A stretch of 39,978 nucleotides of DNA from Archaeoglobaceae archaeon (GCA_030153385.1 JASKJN010000008.1:1-39978); one strand, 5' to 3'; shown: positions 1-9,030, counted from the first letter of the stretch. Program-made: numbers and translations. The notes: generated by a model not told the origin, from the letters alone.

Positions 1-25
1 GACAAAGAAAATTTGGAGGTGAAGA

Positions 26-529
26 ATGAACCTTTCAGCCCTTTACAAGATCAGCTACGGGCTCTACATCGTTACTTCTGTGAAAGATGGAAGCTTTGCG
101 GGACAGATCGCGAATACGGTTTTTCAGGTAACATCTGAGCCACCAAAGATTGCGGTTTGTTTGAACAAGAAGAACGCAACCCACGAGTTTGTTAAAAACA
201 GCAAGGTTTTCGGAGTAAGCGTTCTTGAGAAGGAGACTCCGATGCAGTTAATCGGAAAATTTGGTTTCAAGAGCAGTAGAGATGTTAACAAGTTTGAGGA
301 TGTAAAGTTCAAAATCGGCAAGACTGGAGCACCGCTTGTTCTCGATCACTCGGTCGCAGTTTTTGAGGCAGAGGTTAAAGGAGAATGCGATGTAGGCACG
401 CATACGCTATTTATTGGTGAGCTTGTCGACGCTGAAGTCATAAGCGAGAAGGAAGTGATGACTTACGCCCATTATCACTTCATAAAGGGTGGGAAGGCTC
501 CCAAAACTGCAACGGTATATATAAAATAA
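26..529 (+). CDS. Flavin reductase-like FMN-binding protein
   Basis: A 167-residue protein that matches the flavin reductase-like split-barrel family, which binds FMN and either reduces free flavin or passes electrons to a partner such as rubredoxin. The N-terminal half carries the family pattern of a small/polar flavin-contact stretch (IANTVFQVTSEPPKIAVCLN, residues about 28-47) followed by FGVSVLEKE, and the second half ends with HTLFIGELVDAEVI and a tyrosine/histidine-rich stretch, as in the single-domain flavoredoxin and Hrb-type reductases of anaerobes. The length is normal for a single domain with no fused rubredoxin. The ATG at 26 follows a strong GGAGGTGA site (15-22). The next gene is convergent and ends immediately at its stop, so it is the last gene of its transcript. 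Family assignment is firm; the electron partner is unknown. Confidence 0.85.
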   Translation: MNLSALYKISYGLYIVTSVKDGSFAGQIANTVFQVTSEPPKIAVCLNKKNATHEFVKNSKVFGVSVLEKETPMQLIGKFGFKSSRDVNKFEDVKFKIGKTGAPLVLDHSVAVFEAEVKGECDVGTHTLFIGELVDAEVISEKEVMTYAHYHFIKGGKAPKTATVYIK

Positions 530-1759
530 TTATTTCTCCCTTTTTGTCAGCAAGAAGGTCAGAATTTCCTGATATCTCAGCTCTTCGATCGTCTCAACGA
601 TCCTCTTCAGCTGTTTCTCAACTTCTCTCAGAGCTCTCTCTGTTCCTATCTCATTTGCAACATCTATGTATCCCAATGCAATTGCCAGGGGATTTCTGAG
701 CTTGTCCGAAAGGTTTTCGAACTGCTTGAGATTCTCGATCAGCAGATTTGACATGATCTTTCTTTCCCTCTCTGTTCTGTAGTGGATGATCGCAAATCCG
801 AGATCTTCGCTGAGCTGTGAGAAGACCTTTATCTCGTTCTCTGTCAGGTCTCCAATGGAGCAGAGAGCCAATAAGCCAAGAATTTTGCCTTCATAAGTCA
901 TGGGAATGACTAAACTCTTCCCTTTAGCTTTTTCGCAATTGCAGACTTCATATACAAACTCATTTTTACCTCGAAGTAAGCATTCTGAAGAAAAAGGAGT
1001 CGCATCTAAAAGCTTTCCGGATTCATAAAGCCACGCATACGCCTTGATCCCAAAGCTCTTCAGTATTGCGCAAACTTTCTGCAGGAGCGAATATTCATCC
1101 TTCTCCCTGAATACCTGCTGGTTGACTTGCGTAAGGATCTGCAATGCCCTGTTCGTTCTTTCGAGCTCTTCTTCTATAAGGACTCTTTCTGTTATATCTC
1201 TTGCCACCCCTTCACCACCCACGATCTTCCCCTCTACTATTCTGGGCCATTCTGTAACTTCGATGAACCTCTGCTCCCCACTTTTAGTCTTTGCTTTAAA
1301 AATAAACCTTACAGTCTCTCCTTTAAGGACTTTTAAGAAATTCTCTCTTAGAGTCTCGATCTGATCCTCGAAGGCCAGCACTCTCGAATTTTTACCCAAT
1401 AGATACTCTCTCGGGTAGCCCATAACTTTATATGTAGGATTTACGTCTATAAATCTGCCCTTTTCGTCGAGTATGAAGAAGAAGTCTCTCCCATCTTTGA
1501 AAAATCTTTCATATACTCTAAGAAAATCGATATTTCTCTGCTCTTGAGTGTATTCAAATGCCAATATTACTTTATAATCGCCCAAATCTGCAGAAAAGAG
1601 CTTATACAAATTTTCTCCAATCAAAATCTTCTCCTTATTCTGGAATTCTGGCACAAAGTTGATCTCGACAGCTTTTTTATTTCTGTAAACTATCGAATTA
1701 TCCTTGAGGATCGCTACCGCAACTGGTAGTTTTTCGAGCAAATGGGCGAAATCGAGCAT
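530..1759 (-). CDS. PAS-GAF sensor protein lacking a kinase ATPase domain
   Basis: A soluble sensor of about 409 residues. Residues 1-80 look like a short PAS fold, residues about 85-200 are a clear PAS/PAC unit (FFILDEKGRFIDVNPTYKVM, then RDITERVLIEEEL), and residues about 210-335 form a GAF domain. The last 70 residues are helical and resemble a histidine-kinase dimerisation segment: LSDKLRNPLAIALGYIDVA aligns with the H-box pattern SHxLRNPL, but the phosphorylatable His position is Asp. No HATPase_c domain (N, G1, G2 boxes) follows; the protein ends at KREK. It therefore cannot autophosphorylate by the usual route and may dimerise with, or sense for, a separate kinase. There are no membrane helices. 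I prefer the ATG at 1759 over the TTG one codon upstream. Confidence 0.8.
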   Translation of the reverse strand: MLDFAHLLEKLPVAVAILKDNSIVYRNKKAVEINFVPEFQNKEKILIGENLYKLFSADLGDYKVILAFEYTQEQRNIDFLRVYERFFKDGRDFFFILDEKGRFIDVNPTYKVMGYPREYLLGKNSRVLAFEDQIETLRENFLKVLKGETVRFIFKAKTKSGEQRFIEVTEWPRIVEGKIVGGEGVARDITERVLIEEELERTNRALQILTQVNQQVFREKDEYSLLQKVCAILKSFGIKAYAWLYESGKLLDATPFSSECLLRGKNEFVYEVCNCEKAKGKSLVIPMTYEGKILGLLALCSIGDLTENEIKVFSQLSEDLGFAIIHYRTERERKIMSNLLIENLKQFENLSDKLRNPLAIALGYIDVANEIGTERALREVEKQLKRIVETIEELRYQEILTFLLTKREK

Positions 1760-1832
1760 CAATAATTTTTTAATCTTCTACTATTTATAACTTTTCATAT
1801 GAGCAATCTATAAGAAGAAATAAATTTTATAT

Positions 1833-1900
1833 GCCAAAACTGAGCTAACTTTTGGCTTGTGAAATTTGCGGTCAGCAAGTAAATAAGCATTTTGGCCAAA
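1833..1900. promoter_or_regulatory. TTTTGGC/GCCAAAA repeats upstream of trm56
   Basis: Between the sensor gene and trm56 there is an inverted repeat GCCAAAA (1833-1839) / TTTTGGC (1850-1856) just after a TATA-like TTTATAT (1826-1832). A further TTTTGGC starts at 1890 and forms the 10-bp palindrome TTTGGCCAAA (1891-1900). A second TATA-like stretch (TTTTAAAA, about 1900-1907) lies about 23 bp before the trm56 GTG. The repeated heptamer looks like an operator, but no regulator can be named. Confidence 0.4.
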
Positions 1901-1927
1901 TTTTAAAAACTAAATTGAATCTAAATT

Positions 1928-2440
1928 GTGGAAGTTTACGTTCTTCGCCTTGGGCATAGGATAGGCAGGGATCAGCGAATCTCAACCCATGTCGCACTTA
2001 CCGCAAGAGCCTTGGGTGCAAAGGGGATCTACTTCACAAGAATGGACGAAAAACTATTTGAAAGCGTTCGTAAGGTTGTTCGGAATTGGGGAGGGAATTT
2101 TTTTATCGAAGTGGCTGAATGGAGAAAGTTGCTTAGAGAATTTGAAGGCTTAAAGGTTCATCTCACCATGTATGGGATTCCACTGCCTGAAAAGATCGAG
2201 GAGATAAGAAGGGCTGAAAAATTGCTCGTTGTCGTAGGAGCGGAGAAGGTGCCAAAGGAAGTCTACGAACTCTGCGACTTGAATATATCAATAGGAACAC
2301 AACCGCACAGCGAAGTCTCCGCCTTGGCAATTTTCTTGGACAGAGTGGTCGGCCAAACCTTTACTCTGAGCTTTAATGACGCTAAGCTGAAAATTCTGCC
2401 AAGCGAAAGGGGTAAAAAAGTTTTAAAGTTGAAGGATTAG
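1928..2440 (+). CDS. trm56: tRNA (cytidine(56)-2'-O)-methyltransferase
   Basis: A 170-residue SPOUT-class enzyme that methylates the 2'-O of C56 in the T-loop of archaeal tRNAs using SAM. The start VYVLRLGHRIGRDQRISTHV is the hallmark of aTrm56: a beta strand, then conserved GHR and RDxRxxTH residues. The C-terminal half contains the knotted SAM site, seen as LLVVVGAEKVPKEVYELCDL followed by the conserved IGTQPHSEVSALAIFLDR. The length is typical of the short form without a C-terminal HD extension. The start codon is GTG at 1928, with a TATA-like element about 23 bp upstream, so the mRNA is probably leaderless. The purB start follows after one base, so the two are co-transcribed. Confidence 0.93.
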   Translation: MEVYVLRLGHRIGRDQRISTHVALTARALGAKGIYFTRMDEKLFESVRKVVRNWGGNFFIEVAEWRKLLREFEGLKVHLTMYGIPLPEKIEEIRRAEKLLVVVGAEKVPKEVYELCDLNISIGTQPHSEVSALAIFLDRVVGQTFTLSFNDAKLKILPSERGKKVLKLKD

Positions 2441-2441
2441 T

Positions 2442-3785
2442 ATGCCCATGATTCATCCGATCGAGTACCGCTATGGGACGAAAGAGATGAAGAGGATTTG
2501 GAGCGAGGAAAGCAAGATTAAAAGGATGATCAGAGTCGAGATCGCACTTCTCAAAGCTCTTGCAAAAAAAGGATATTTGAGCTTTGAAGAAGTTGAGAGG
2601 GTTAGAAAAAAAGCGATCAAAATAAGTCCGGACAGGGTTAAGGAGATCGAGGAAGAAATAAGGCACGACATAATGGCGCTGGTTAAGGCGATTAGCGAAG
2701 TTTCTGACTGCAGATGGATCCACTTCGGTGCAACATCGAACGACATAATAGACACCGCTACCGCAACTCAGCTGAGGGACAGCGTGCTGATCTTCGAGGA
2801 GAAGCTAAGGAAGTTAGCCCTGCTTTTAGCGGAAAAGGCTATTGAATACAAGAACGTTGTGTGTCTTGGCAGAACTCACGGACAGGCTGCTTTGCCGACT
2901 ACTTACGGCTTTCGATTTTCAGTCTGGGCATCGGAAGTTGCAAGACACTACATAAGGCTGAAGCAGATGAAGGAGAGGCTTTTGGTCGGGAAGATGAGCG
3001 GAGCGGTTGGAACGCAGGCTGCATTTGGAAAGGATGGCTTTGAAATTGAGAGCGAGGTCATGAGGCTTCTTAACTTGAAGCCAGCAATAATATCAACGCA
3101 GATCATTCCGAGAGACATTTACTGCGAATATCTTGAATTTCTTGCAAATCTCGCAACAACTCTGGAGAAGATCGCCCTTAACATAAGGCTTCTTCAGAGA
3201 GCGGAAGTTGCGGAGCTGATGGAGAAGTTCGACGCTAAGCAGGTTGGAAGCTCAACGATGCCTCATAAGAGGAATCCGATCGACAGCGAAAACGTTTGTG
3301 GACTTGCAAGGGTAGTTCGCGGATTTGTGGAGCCACAGCATCAATCCGCAATACTCTGGGAGGAGAGAGATCTGACAAATTCCTCCGCTGAAAGGATAAC
3401 TCTGCTCGAGGCAACGATCCTTGCGGATCACATATTAACAAAGCTTATCAAGATAATCTCGGAAATCGGAATAGATCTTGAAAACGTAAAAAGGAATCTG
3501 GACGCACAGAAAGGGCTGAATATGAGCGAGGCGGTGATGATAGAGCTGACCAAGAGAGGAGTTGACAGACAGGTCGCTCACGAAATTTTGAGAAGAGCGT
3601 CTTTGAGGGCATATGCAAATAAAAGCTCACTGCTCGAAGAGCTTTTGAAGGACGAGGATTTGCTAAGATATTTAAAGAAGGAGGAGATTTCCGAACTTCT
3701 GAAGCCTGAGAACTACCTGGGCACCGCTCTTGAAAGGATCGAGATGGTCGTTGACTGGGTTAGGAAAACGGTGAATGAAGGCTGA
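2442..3785 (+). CDS. purB: Adenylosuccinate lyase
   Basis: A 447-residue fumarase/aspartase-superfamily enzyme that removes fumarate from SAICAR and from adenylosuccinate, serving both the purine trunk pathway and AMP synthesis. It shows the superfamily signature SSTMPHKRNP (residues 270-279), the catalytic-loop GRTHGQAA with His146, and HFGATSNDIIDTATATQ near residue 90-110. The length is normal for the archaeal/Bacillus-type enzyme. It starts one base after trm56 stops and overlaps the next regulator gene by 11 bp (3775-3785), which indicates a three-gene transcript. Confidence 0.97.
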   Translation: MPMIHPIEYRYGTKEMKRIWSEESKIKRMIRVEIALLKALAKKGYLSFEEVERVRKKAIKISPDRVKEIEEEIRHDIMALVKAISEVSDCRWIHFGATSNDIIDTATATQLRDSVLIFEEKLRKLALLLAEKAIEYKNVVCLGRTHGQAALPTTYGFRFSVWASEVARHYIRLKQMKERLLVGKMSGAVGTQAAFGKDGFEIESEVMRLLNLKPAIISTQIIPRDIYCEYLEFLANLATTLEKIALNIRLLQRAEVAELMEKFDAKQVGSSTMPHKRNPIDSENVCGLARVVRGFVEPQHQSAILWEERDLTNSSAERITLLEATILADHILTKLIKIISEIGIDLENVKRNLDAQKGLNMSEAVMIELTKRGVDRQVAHEILRRASLRAYANKSSLLEELLKDEDLLRYLKKEEISELLKPENYLGTALERIEMVVDWVRKTVNEG

Positions 3786-4701
3786 AGATAGGATTTTGTC
3801 TCTTTTGGAGATTGCAAAGGAAAGAGGAGTGCTTCAGAGCGAAATCGTGAGGAAGCTCAATCTCTCCAAGTCAACAGTCTCAGAAATTCTTTCCGCCTTA
3901 GAGGAAAGAAAAGCTGTTGTGAGAACAGAAGTCTCTCCAAAGTCCTACAGGGTCTGGCTCACAAAATACTATCCCCAGCCAATCGAGGGAGTGCTTAGAA
4001 TTGGAATTTTGAAGGCGAGCGAATATGCAAGAGTTGTATCCGCGGGTAGCAAGGTTGATGCGATCTTCAGAGTTTACAGAAACGGCATTGAGGCGACAAA
4101 GGATCTCGTTCAGGGCTCCATAGACCTCGTGGCAAGTCCCCTGATCACTCAGATCTTTTTTGGAGTTCTGATGAAGAACATCAAGATCATCAGAGCGGTT
4201 GCTATGAACGGAAGTGGTGTTGCTTATTCCAACGGCAGAGACTTCGGATGCTCCGAATTCTCGACAATGGAAAGAATTCTGAGGAAGTTCATGAAGGCGA
4301 AGGGGATCAGTCAGAGGATCAGATTTTTCAGTTCGCCAGAGGAAATGATCGCGGAATTCCCGAATCTTTATGGAGTAGCAATATGGGAGCCATATCTTTC
4401 GATGCTTGAACCTGCTGAGTATTTCGACTCGGTTATCGGAGACTTTGTCTGCTGTTCTCTTGCTGTGAATGAAGAATTTTTGCAAGTCAACAATGACTTG
4501 TTTGAGAAATTCCTAGCAGAATACGAAAGATCTAAGCCAGAGGATGGTGTTGAGTATCTTTCAGAGCTTATCGGCTTCTCCAAGGATCTGATCGCAAGGT
4601 CTCTTTCGAGCTACGAATTCGAAGTTAGCTTCGAGGAGCTCAAGAAAGATATCGATGAGCTAAGATTTGGTGGAATTGAGGAGATCCTTTGCTTCTATTA
4701 G
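3775..4701 (+). CDS. HTH regulator with periplasmic-binding-like ligand domain
   Basis: A 308-residue putative one-component regulator. Residues 1-62 are a winged helix: ILSLLEIAKERGVLQSEIVR, then NLSKSTVSEILSALEERKAV with a wing ending at about residue 65. Residues about 75-300 resemble an NMT1/MqnA-like type-2 periplasmic-binding fold used inside the cell: a GVLRIGILKASEY first strand, VQGSIDLVASPLITQIFFGV, and AIWEPYLSMLEPAEYFDSV. There is no signal peptide, so the domain probably senses a small metabolite rather than feeding a transporter. The gene overlaps purB by 11 bp and runs 42 bp into the 3' end of the convergent pyrE. Location between purB and pyrE makes a purine, pyrimidine or thiamine-precursor ligand plausible, but this is inference. 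Confidence 0.7.
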   Translation: MKAEDRILSLLEIAKERGVLQSEIVRKLNLSKSTVSEILSALEERKAVVRTEVSPKSYRVWLTKYYPQPIEGVLRIGILKASEYARVVSAGSKVDAIFRVYRNGIEATKDLVQGSIDLVASPLITQIFFGVLMKNIKIIRAVAMNGSGVAYSNGRDFGCSEFSTMERILRKFMKAKGISQRIRFFSSPEEMIAEFPNLYGVAIWEPYLSMLEPAEYFDSVIGDFVCCSLAVNEEFLQVNNDLFEKFLAEYERSKPEDGVEYLSELIGFSKDLIARSLSSYEFEVSFEELKKDIDELRFGGIEEILCFY

Positions 4702-5181
4702 ATCTCTGAGCTTCAAAACGCTCTCGAACTCGATTCCCGACTCCTCTCTGTCGATGACAGCAACGATGGTTGCAATCTTTCCACCCCTCCTTTTCACTCT
4801 CTCAGCGACTGAAAGTGCGGATCTGCCTGTAGTGATAACATCCTCGACAACAACAACTCTTTCACCCTCCTTTATCTCTCCTATGGCATCACCGCCAACT
4901 CCGTAGCTCTTCTGCTCTTTTCTGAAGATAACAAGTGGTTTCTTTGTTTTTAAGGAAACCGCAGTCGCTATCGGAACCCCTCCAAGCTCTATGCATGCTA
5001 TTTTTTCGAATTCATACCTTTTGAGTATTTTCGCGATCTCGTCGGAGATCATGTCCAGAATATCCGGATACGTGATCGCAAGCTTTATGTCAACGTAAAC
5101 GTCGCTCCTTTTTCCCGACGATAGGACAAAGTCTCCGAATTTAAGCGCTCCGACTTCCAGCAGACGCTTAATTAGCAACAC
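4660..5181 (-). CDS. pyrE: Orotate phosphoribosyltransferase
   Basis: A 173-residue enzyme that joins orotate to PRPP to give OMP in UMP synthesis. It carries the type-I PRPP-binding motif VVVVEDVITTGRSA (residues 109-122), the N-terminal ALKFGDFVLSSGKRSDVYVD typical of archaeal OPRTs, and the flexible-loop segment KSYGVGGDAIGEI that covers the active site. The start is GTG at 5181, with a minus-strand TATA box at 5201-5208, about 23 bp upstream, so initiation is probably leaderless. Its last 42 bp are antisense to the end of the preceding regulator gene. Its promoter is divergent from that of mat. Confidence 0.95.
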   Translation of the reverse strand: MLLIKRLLEVGALKFGDFVLSSGKRSDVYVDIKLAITYPDILDMISDEIAKILKRYEFEKIACIELGGVPIATAVSLKTKKPLVIFRKEQKSYGVGGDAIGEIKEGERVVVVEDVITTGRSALSVAERVKRRGGKIATIVAVIDREESGIEFESVLKLRDLIEAKDLLNSTKS

Positions 5182-5200
5182 AGAAAACAGCCATGGGATG

Positions 5201-5252
5201 GATATAAATCCCTTCTCGATCTCGAATAGAGATTTGATGTAAGATTTATATC
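5201..5252. promoter_or_regulatory. Divergent pyrE / mat promoter region
   Basis: GATATAAA at 5201-5208 is a TATA box read on the minus strand, about 23 bp before the pyrE GTG. TTTATATC at 5245-5252 is a plus-strand TATA box about 30 bp before the mat ATG, which is also preceded by a GGTGGT ribosome site (5275-5280). Confidence 0.6.
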
Positions 5253-5282
5253 TCCTTCGAGTTCAGGCATTCTGGTGGTTAG

Positions 5283-6479
5283 ATGCCAAACATAGTTGTT
5301 GAAGAGCTCATTCATACTCCCATTGAGGAACAAAAGGTTGAATTAGTCGAAAGAAAGGGAATAGGGCATCCAGATAGTCTTGCAGATGGAATAGCTGAGA
5401 GTATGAGCAGGGAACTCTGCAAGGAATATTTGAAGCGCTTCGGTGTGGTCATGCACCATAACACGGATGAAACGCAGATTATCGCTGGAAAATCTAATTC
5501 GAGATTTGGCGGTGGAGAGGTTATAGAGCCCATTCACATAATCCTCGTTGGAAGGGCGACGAAAAAGGTTGGAGATGAGGTAATCCCCACTGACAAGGTA
5601 GCTCTGAAAGCTGCGAAGGAATATATTAAAAAAGCTATGAGATACCTCGATCCGGAGCTCGATGTGGTCTTTGGAGTCTGTCTGGGGGAAGGGAGTGCGG
5701 ACCTGCAGGATGTATTCAGAAGGAAAACAGAAATTCCGCTTGCAAATGACACTTCCTTTGGAATAGGATTCGCGCCTCTTTCTGAGACCGAAAAACTAGT
5801 TTTGAATGCTGAGAGAAGAATTTATGAAGAGCTGAGGAAAAAACTCCCAGCTATAGGGGAAGACATCAAGGTAATGGGGCTTAGAGAGAAGGACAAGATC
5901 AAACTGACCGTGGCTGTTGCGATGGTAGACAGATTTGTAAATAACATAGGCGAATACGATGCGGTTAAAACAGAGATCGCAGATTTTCTTAAGGATATCT
6001 CCTCAGAATATACTTCGCGAGATGTGGAGGTTTTTGTGAACACCGCTGACAACTACGAGAATCAGAGTGTCTATCTCACAGTTACTGGAACATCCGCTGA
6101 AAACGGCGATGATGGAAACGTGGGAAGGGGAAATAGATGCAATGGGCTGATAACTCCTGGAAGACCGATGAGCATGGAAGCGGCAAGTGGTAAAAACCCG
6201 ATAAACCACGTTGGGAAGCTTTACAACATTCTTTCGAATATGATAGCAAACAGATGCTACGAAGAGGTTGAGGGCATTCGCGAAGTCTACGTCCGAATTC
6301 TTAGCCAGATAGGGAAGCCAATAAACGATCCGAAAGTTCTCAGCATCCAGATAATTCCTCAGAAGGGATACACGGTTGAGAAGCTTGAGCGCAGAGTTAG
6401 AGAAATAGCTGAGGAAATGATCGGTAACATAACAAAGCTCACGGAAAAAGTGATCAGGGGAGAGGTCAGAACCTTCTAA
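5283..6479 (+). CDS. mat: S-adenosylmethionine synthetase, archaeal type
   Basis: A 398-residue methionine adenosyltransferase making SAM from methionine and ATP. It belongs to the archaeal class, whose sequence is very distant from bacterial MetK. Key parts are [20 protein letters not shown] near residue 26, [40 protein letters not shown], and [13 protein letters not shown]. The length of about 400 residues is exactly that of the archaeal family. It is transcribed alone from its own TATA box, and the convergent M20 deacylase gene overlaps its last 14 bp. SAM made here supplies the several methyltransferases in this window (Trm56, TrmI, Mod). Confidence 0.97.
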   Translation: MPNIVVEELIHTPIEEQKVELVERKGIGHPDSLADGIAESMSRELCKEYLKRFGVVMHHNTDETQIIAGKSNSRFGGGEVIEPIHIILVGRATKKVGDEVIPTDKVALKAAKEYIKKAMRYLDPELDVVFGVCLGEGSADLQDVFRRKTEIPLANDTSFGIGFAPLSETEKLVLNAERRIYEELRKKLPAIGEDIKVMGLREKDKIKLTVAVAMVDRFVNNIGEYDAVKTEIADFLKDISSEYTSRDVEVFVNTADNYENQSVYLTVTGTSAENGDDGNVGRGNRCNGLITPGRPMSMEAASGKNPINHVGKLYNILSNMIANRCYEEVEGIREVYVRILSQIGKPINDPKVLSIQIIPQKGYTVEKLERRVREIAEEMIGNITKLTEKVIRGEVRTF

Positions 6480-7602
6480 AATTTTCAACTATCCTTCTGT
6501 ATATCCTTGTCGCCTTTTTTAGCTCAGAGATGTATACGAATTCATCCCTTCCGTGCAGATCCCCACCTCCGGGGCCAAAGTATAGCGCTGGTATTCCGAA
6601 TTTTCTAACATGCCTTGTGTCTCCGACGCCCAAGGTGAAAACAGCCCTTGTTTTAAGCCCTTCAGACATTACCGCATCGGATACCACTTTAATGAGCATG
6701 AGATCTTTTTCCAGTGGAACGGAATCCGCAAGAATACCGTATGATGGCAGAAAACCGCATACAGTTAGCTTTACTCCTGTTCTTTTTAGAAAACCAAGAA
6801 TTTCATCGATGCTTATCCATGGAGCAAATCTTATGTCCGCGGAGACTCTGCAGTTTGGAGCGACCACGTTTCTCTTCACACCACCGCTGATCAGAGAGGG
6901 ATTGAAAACCGCTTCCCACGATTTCAATGCAAAGGGAATTCCAAGAGCTCCAAATAAGCTTTTGTAGGATTCATAGTTTCCCCTCAGATTTCTGAAGAAA
7001 TCAATCGCTTCGATTATGAACTGCGAAGCGCTGAAAATTGCTCCCTCTCTTGCATCTCTCACAGCTGTGTGTCCGTCTTTTCCCTCAAATTCCATGTCAA
7101 CCGCTAGGACGCATGCCTGAAGAACGTGTATCGAGTCACATCCTGTTGGCTCCCCTATTACCACCGCATCGCATTTTTCAGCTTCAAATACCTTCTTGAG
7201 CCCATTTCTGCCACCGACTTCCTCATCTGCTGTAAATGCAACCTTTAGCCCAATGCCGATGTCTGCAAGCGGAAGAACCGCGGAGCAGATCGAAGCAACG
7301 CAACCCTTTGCATCGCAACTCCCTCTACCGTAAAGCTTCCCATTAACGACTATAGGGTTAAGAAGCTCATCTTCACACGGAACAGTGTCCAGATGGGAGG
7401 AAATCATTAAAGTTTTCTCTCCCTTTGATATTTCGATCAGAAGGTTCTCTTTGCCTTCGCTGACGTAGTTCTTTGTTTTAAAGGAGGAAAAGAGTTTTTC
7501 AAGGAACTCAACTGCACTGGAGGTATATCCAGGGGGATTTCTCGTGTCGATCTTTACAAGGGCCTTTGTTAGCTCGACCTCATCTACTTCCAGTCCAGAC
7601 AC
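6466..7602 (-). CDS. M20 family deacylase (ArgE/DapE/LysK-like)
   Basis: A 378-residue di-zinc amidohydrolase. The metal-binding set of the M20 family is complete: SSHLDTVP (His70), YGRGSCDAKG (Asp97), the catalytic TADEEVGG (Glu127-Glu128), VIGEPTG (Glu151) and a C-terminal GPGGGDLHGRDEFV with the last His ligand. A dimerisation lid domain lies between residues about 165 and 280. Family members remove acyl groups from N-acetylornithine, N-acetyl-LysW-linked intermediates or N-succinyl-diaminopimelate; sequence alone does not decide which. The GTG start overlaps the nnrDE end by 19 bp, so it is translated from that transcript. A GGAGGTG stretch overlaps the start codon itself. Confidence 0.85.
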   Translation of the reverse strand: MSGLEVDEVELTKALVKIDTRNPPGYTSSAVEFLEKLFSSFKTKNYVSEGKENLLIEISKGEKTLMISSHLDTVPCEDELLNPIVVNGKLYGRGSCDAKGCVASICSAVLPLADIGIGLKVAFTADEEVGGRNGLKKVFEAEKCDAVVIGEPTGCDSIHVLQACVLAVDMEFEGKDGHTAVRDAREGAIFSASQFIIEAIDFFRNLRGNYESYKSLFGALGIPFALKSWEAVFNPSLISGGVKRNVVAPNCRVSADIRFAPWISIDEILGFLKRTGVKLTVCGFLPSYGILADSVPLEKDLMLIKVVSDAVMSEGLKTRAVFTLGVGDTRHVRKFGIPALYFGPGGGDLHGRDEFVYISELKKATRIYRRIVENFRRF

Positions 7603-8981
7603 CTCCTGAATGCTTCGGGAAGCATTCCAATTAATTCCATTGAAGTGTAGTTGTATCCGTATCTCTCAAGGCATAGATCTCCAGCGAAGCCATTAATGAA
7701 TGCTGATGCGCAGGCGGAGTGGAAAGCATCGTCAAGGCAGAGCAAAGCTCCGCATATTCCTGCAAGCACGTCTCCAGTCCCTCCTACAGTCATTCCAGCA
7801 TTCCCGGTTCTGTTCACTTTCGTGCGAAATCCATCGGTTATTATATCCTCCTTTCCCTTCAGAAGAATCACAGCTCCAATTTCCTTTGCGATCTTTTGCA
7901 AGTCTTTTGGCTCAGCATTGAAATTTTTCTTAAGCTCTCCTCTGTGCGGTGTCAGAATGCACTCAACTCCTTCCGGGATATTCTTTGTTATCCCTTCAGC
8001 ATCCAGAACAGCCTTCTTACAGCTTTTAAGAAGCTCTTCCACGAATTCCCTGAACTCCGGGTTATTCCCAACCCCCATTCCGATCACCGCAACATCGCAC
8101 TTTCTGACGATTTCCTCCGCTTCTTTCAGATTTCTTGGCGTGATTCTATCGCCTTTCAAACCTCTGACGATAAGATTTGGGCTGAAGCTTGCAACAATGC
8201 CCTTTATGCTTTCTGGCACCGCGGTGATGACTATATCCCCCCCAGAATGGTAGGCTGAGAGGCTTGCAAATGCGACCGCCCCGGTGTACTCTCCTCCCCC
8301 GATCACTGCAACCCTTCCGTGCATTCCCTTGTGAGCATCATCAAACCTCTTGTAAGTGGCAACAACATCTCCTACTCCGCAAAGTCTTTCAAATGCTTCC
8401 GGAATTCCTATGTCCCTTACAACAACCTCACCGCAGATCTCCTTGGCTTTCAGTATTCCGGGCTTCATTCTGTGAAAGGTTACTGTCAGATCCGCTTTAA
8501 CTGCTATCTCGTATTCGCCTGTATCAGCATTCAGTCCGCTTGGCACATCAACCGCGAGCTTGAAAGCTTCGCTACTGTTTATGATCTCGATTGCTCTTTC
8601 ATACTCTCCTCTCGGTCTTCCTGTGATTCCTGTGCCTAAGAGAGCGTCCACGATGATCTCTGCATCGCATTCAGAGATCTTCTGGATCCTGTATCCGGAC
8701 TTCTTCAAGATCTCGAAGTTCTTCAAAGCTATATCTGTTTTCGGTTCTCCTGCCAAGAATATTTCAACTTCGAATCCCTTAAGATGCCTCGCTGCAACGA
8801 ATCCATCTCCTCCGTTATTTCCGCTTCCCGCATAGATCGCAACCTTTCCATTTCTAAATCTGCTCTTTATCTCTTCAGCAATTGCCTTCCCAGCATTTTC
8901 CATCAGCTGAAGCCTGCTGAGGCCGAAGAATTCGCAGTTAAGGTCAATAATCCGCATATCCTTTGAGTTTATGGTTTCCAT
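7584..8981 (-). CDS. nnrDE: Bifunctional NAD(P)H-hydrate epimerase / ADP-dependent dehydratase
   Basis: A 465-residue repair enzyme fusing the two steps that restore hydrated NAD(P)H, damage that is frequent at high temperature. Residues 1-200 are the YjeF_N epimerase with the nucleotide-binding AGSGNNGGDGF (51-61), and VDALLGTGITGRPRG and VDVPSGLNADTGE further on. Residues 220-465 are the ribokinase-like dehydratase (CARKD) with HKGMHGRVAVIGG, LDAEGI, LTPHRGEL and the C-terminal NAGMTVGGTGDVLAG anion hole. The two-domain order is the usual prokaryotic Nnr fusion. It is first in a two-gene unit with the M20 deacylase. The ATG at 8981 is divergent from the small gene at 9057. Confidence 0.95.
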   Translation of the reverse strand: METINSKDMRIIDLNCEFFGLSRLQLMENAGKAIAEEIKSRFRNGKVAIYAGSGNNGGDGFVAARHLKGFEVEIFLAGEPKTDIALKNFEILKKSGYRIQKISECDAEIIVDALLGTGITGRPRGEYERAIEIINSSEAFKLAVDVPSGLNADTGEYEIAVKADLTVTFHRMKPGILKAKEICGEVVVRDIGIPEAFERLCGVGDVVATYKRFDDAHKGMHGRVAVIGGGEYTGAVAFASLSAYHSGGDIVITAVPESIKGIVASFSPNLIVRGLKGDRITPRNLKEAEEIVRKCDVAVIGMGVGNNPEFREFVEELLKSCKKAVLDAEGITKNIPEGVECILTPHRGELKKNFNAEPKDLQKIAKEIGAVILLKGKEDIITDGFRTKVNRTGNAGMTVGGTGDVLAGICGALLCLDDAFHSACASAFINGFAGDLCLERYGYNYTSMELIGMLPEAFRRCLDWK

Positions 8982-9030
8982 CAGATTTTAATGGACTTTA
9001 AGCTTAAATTTTTTACCCGATCGCTAAAAA

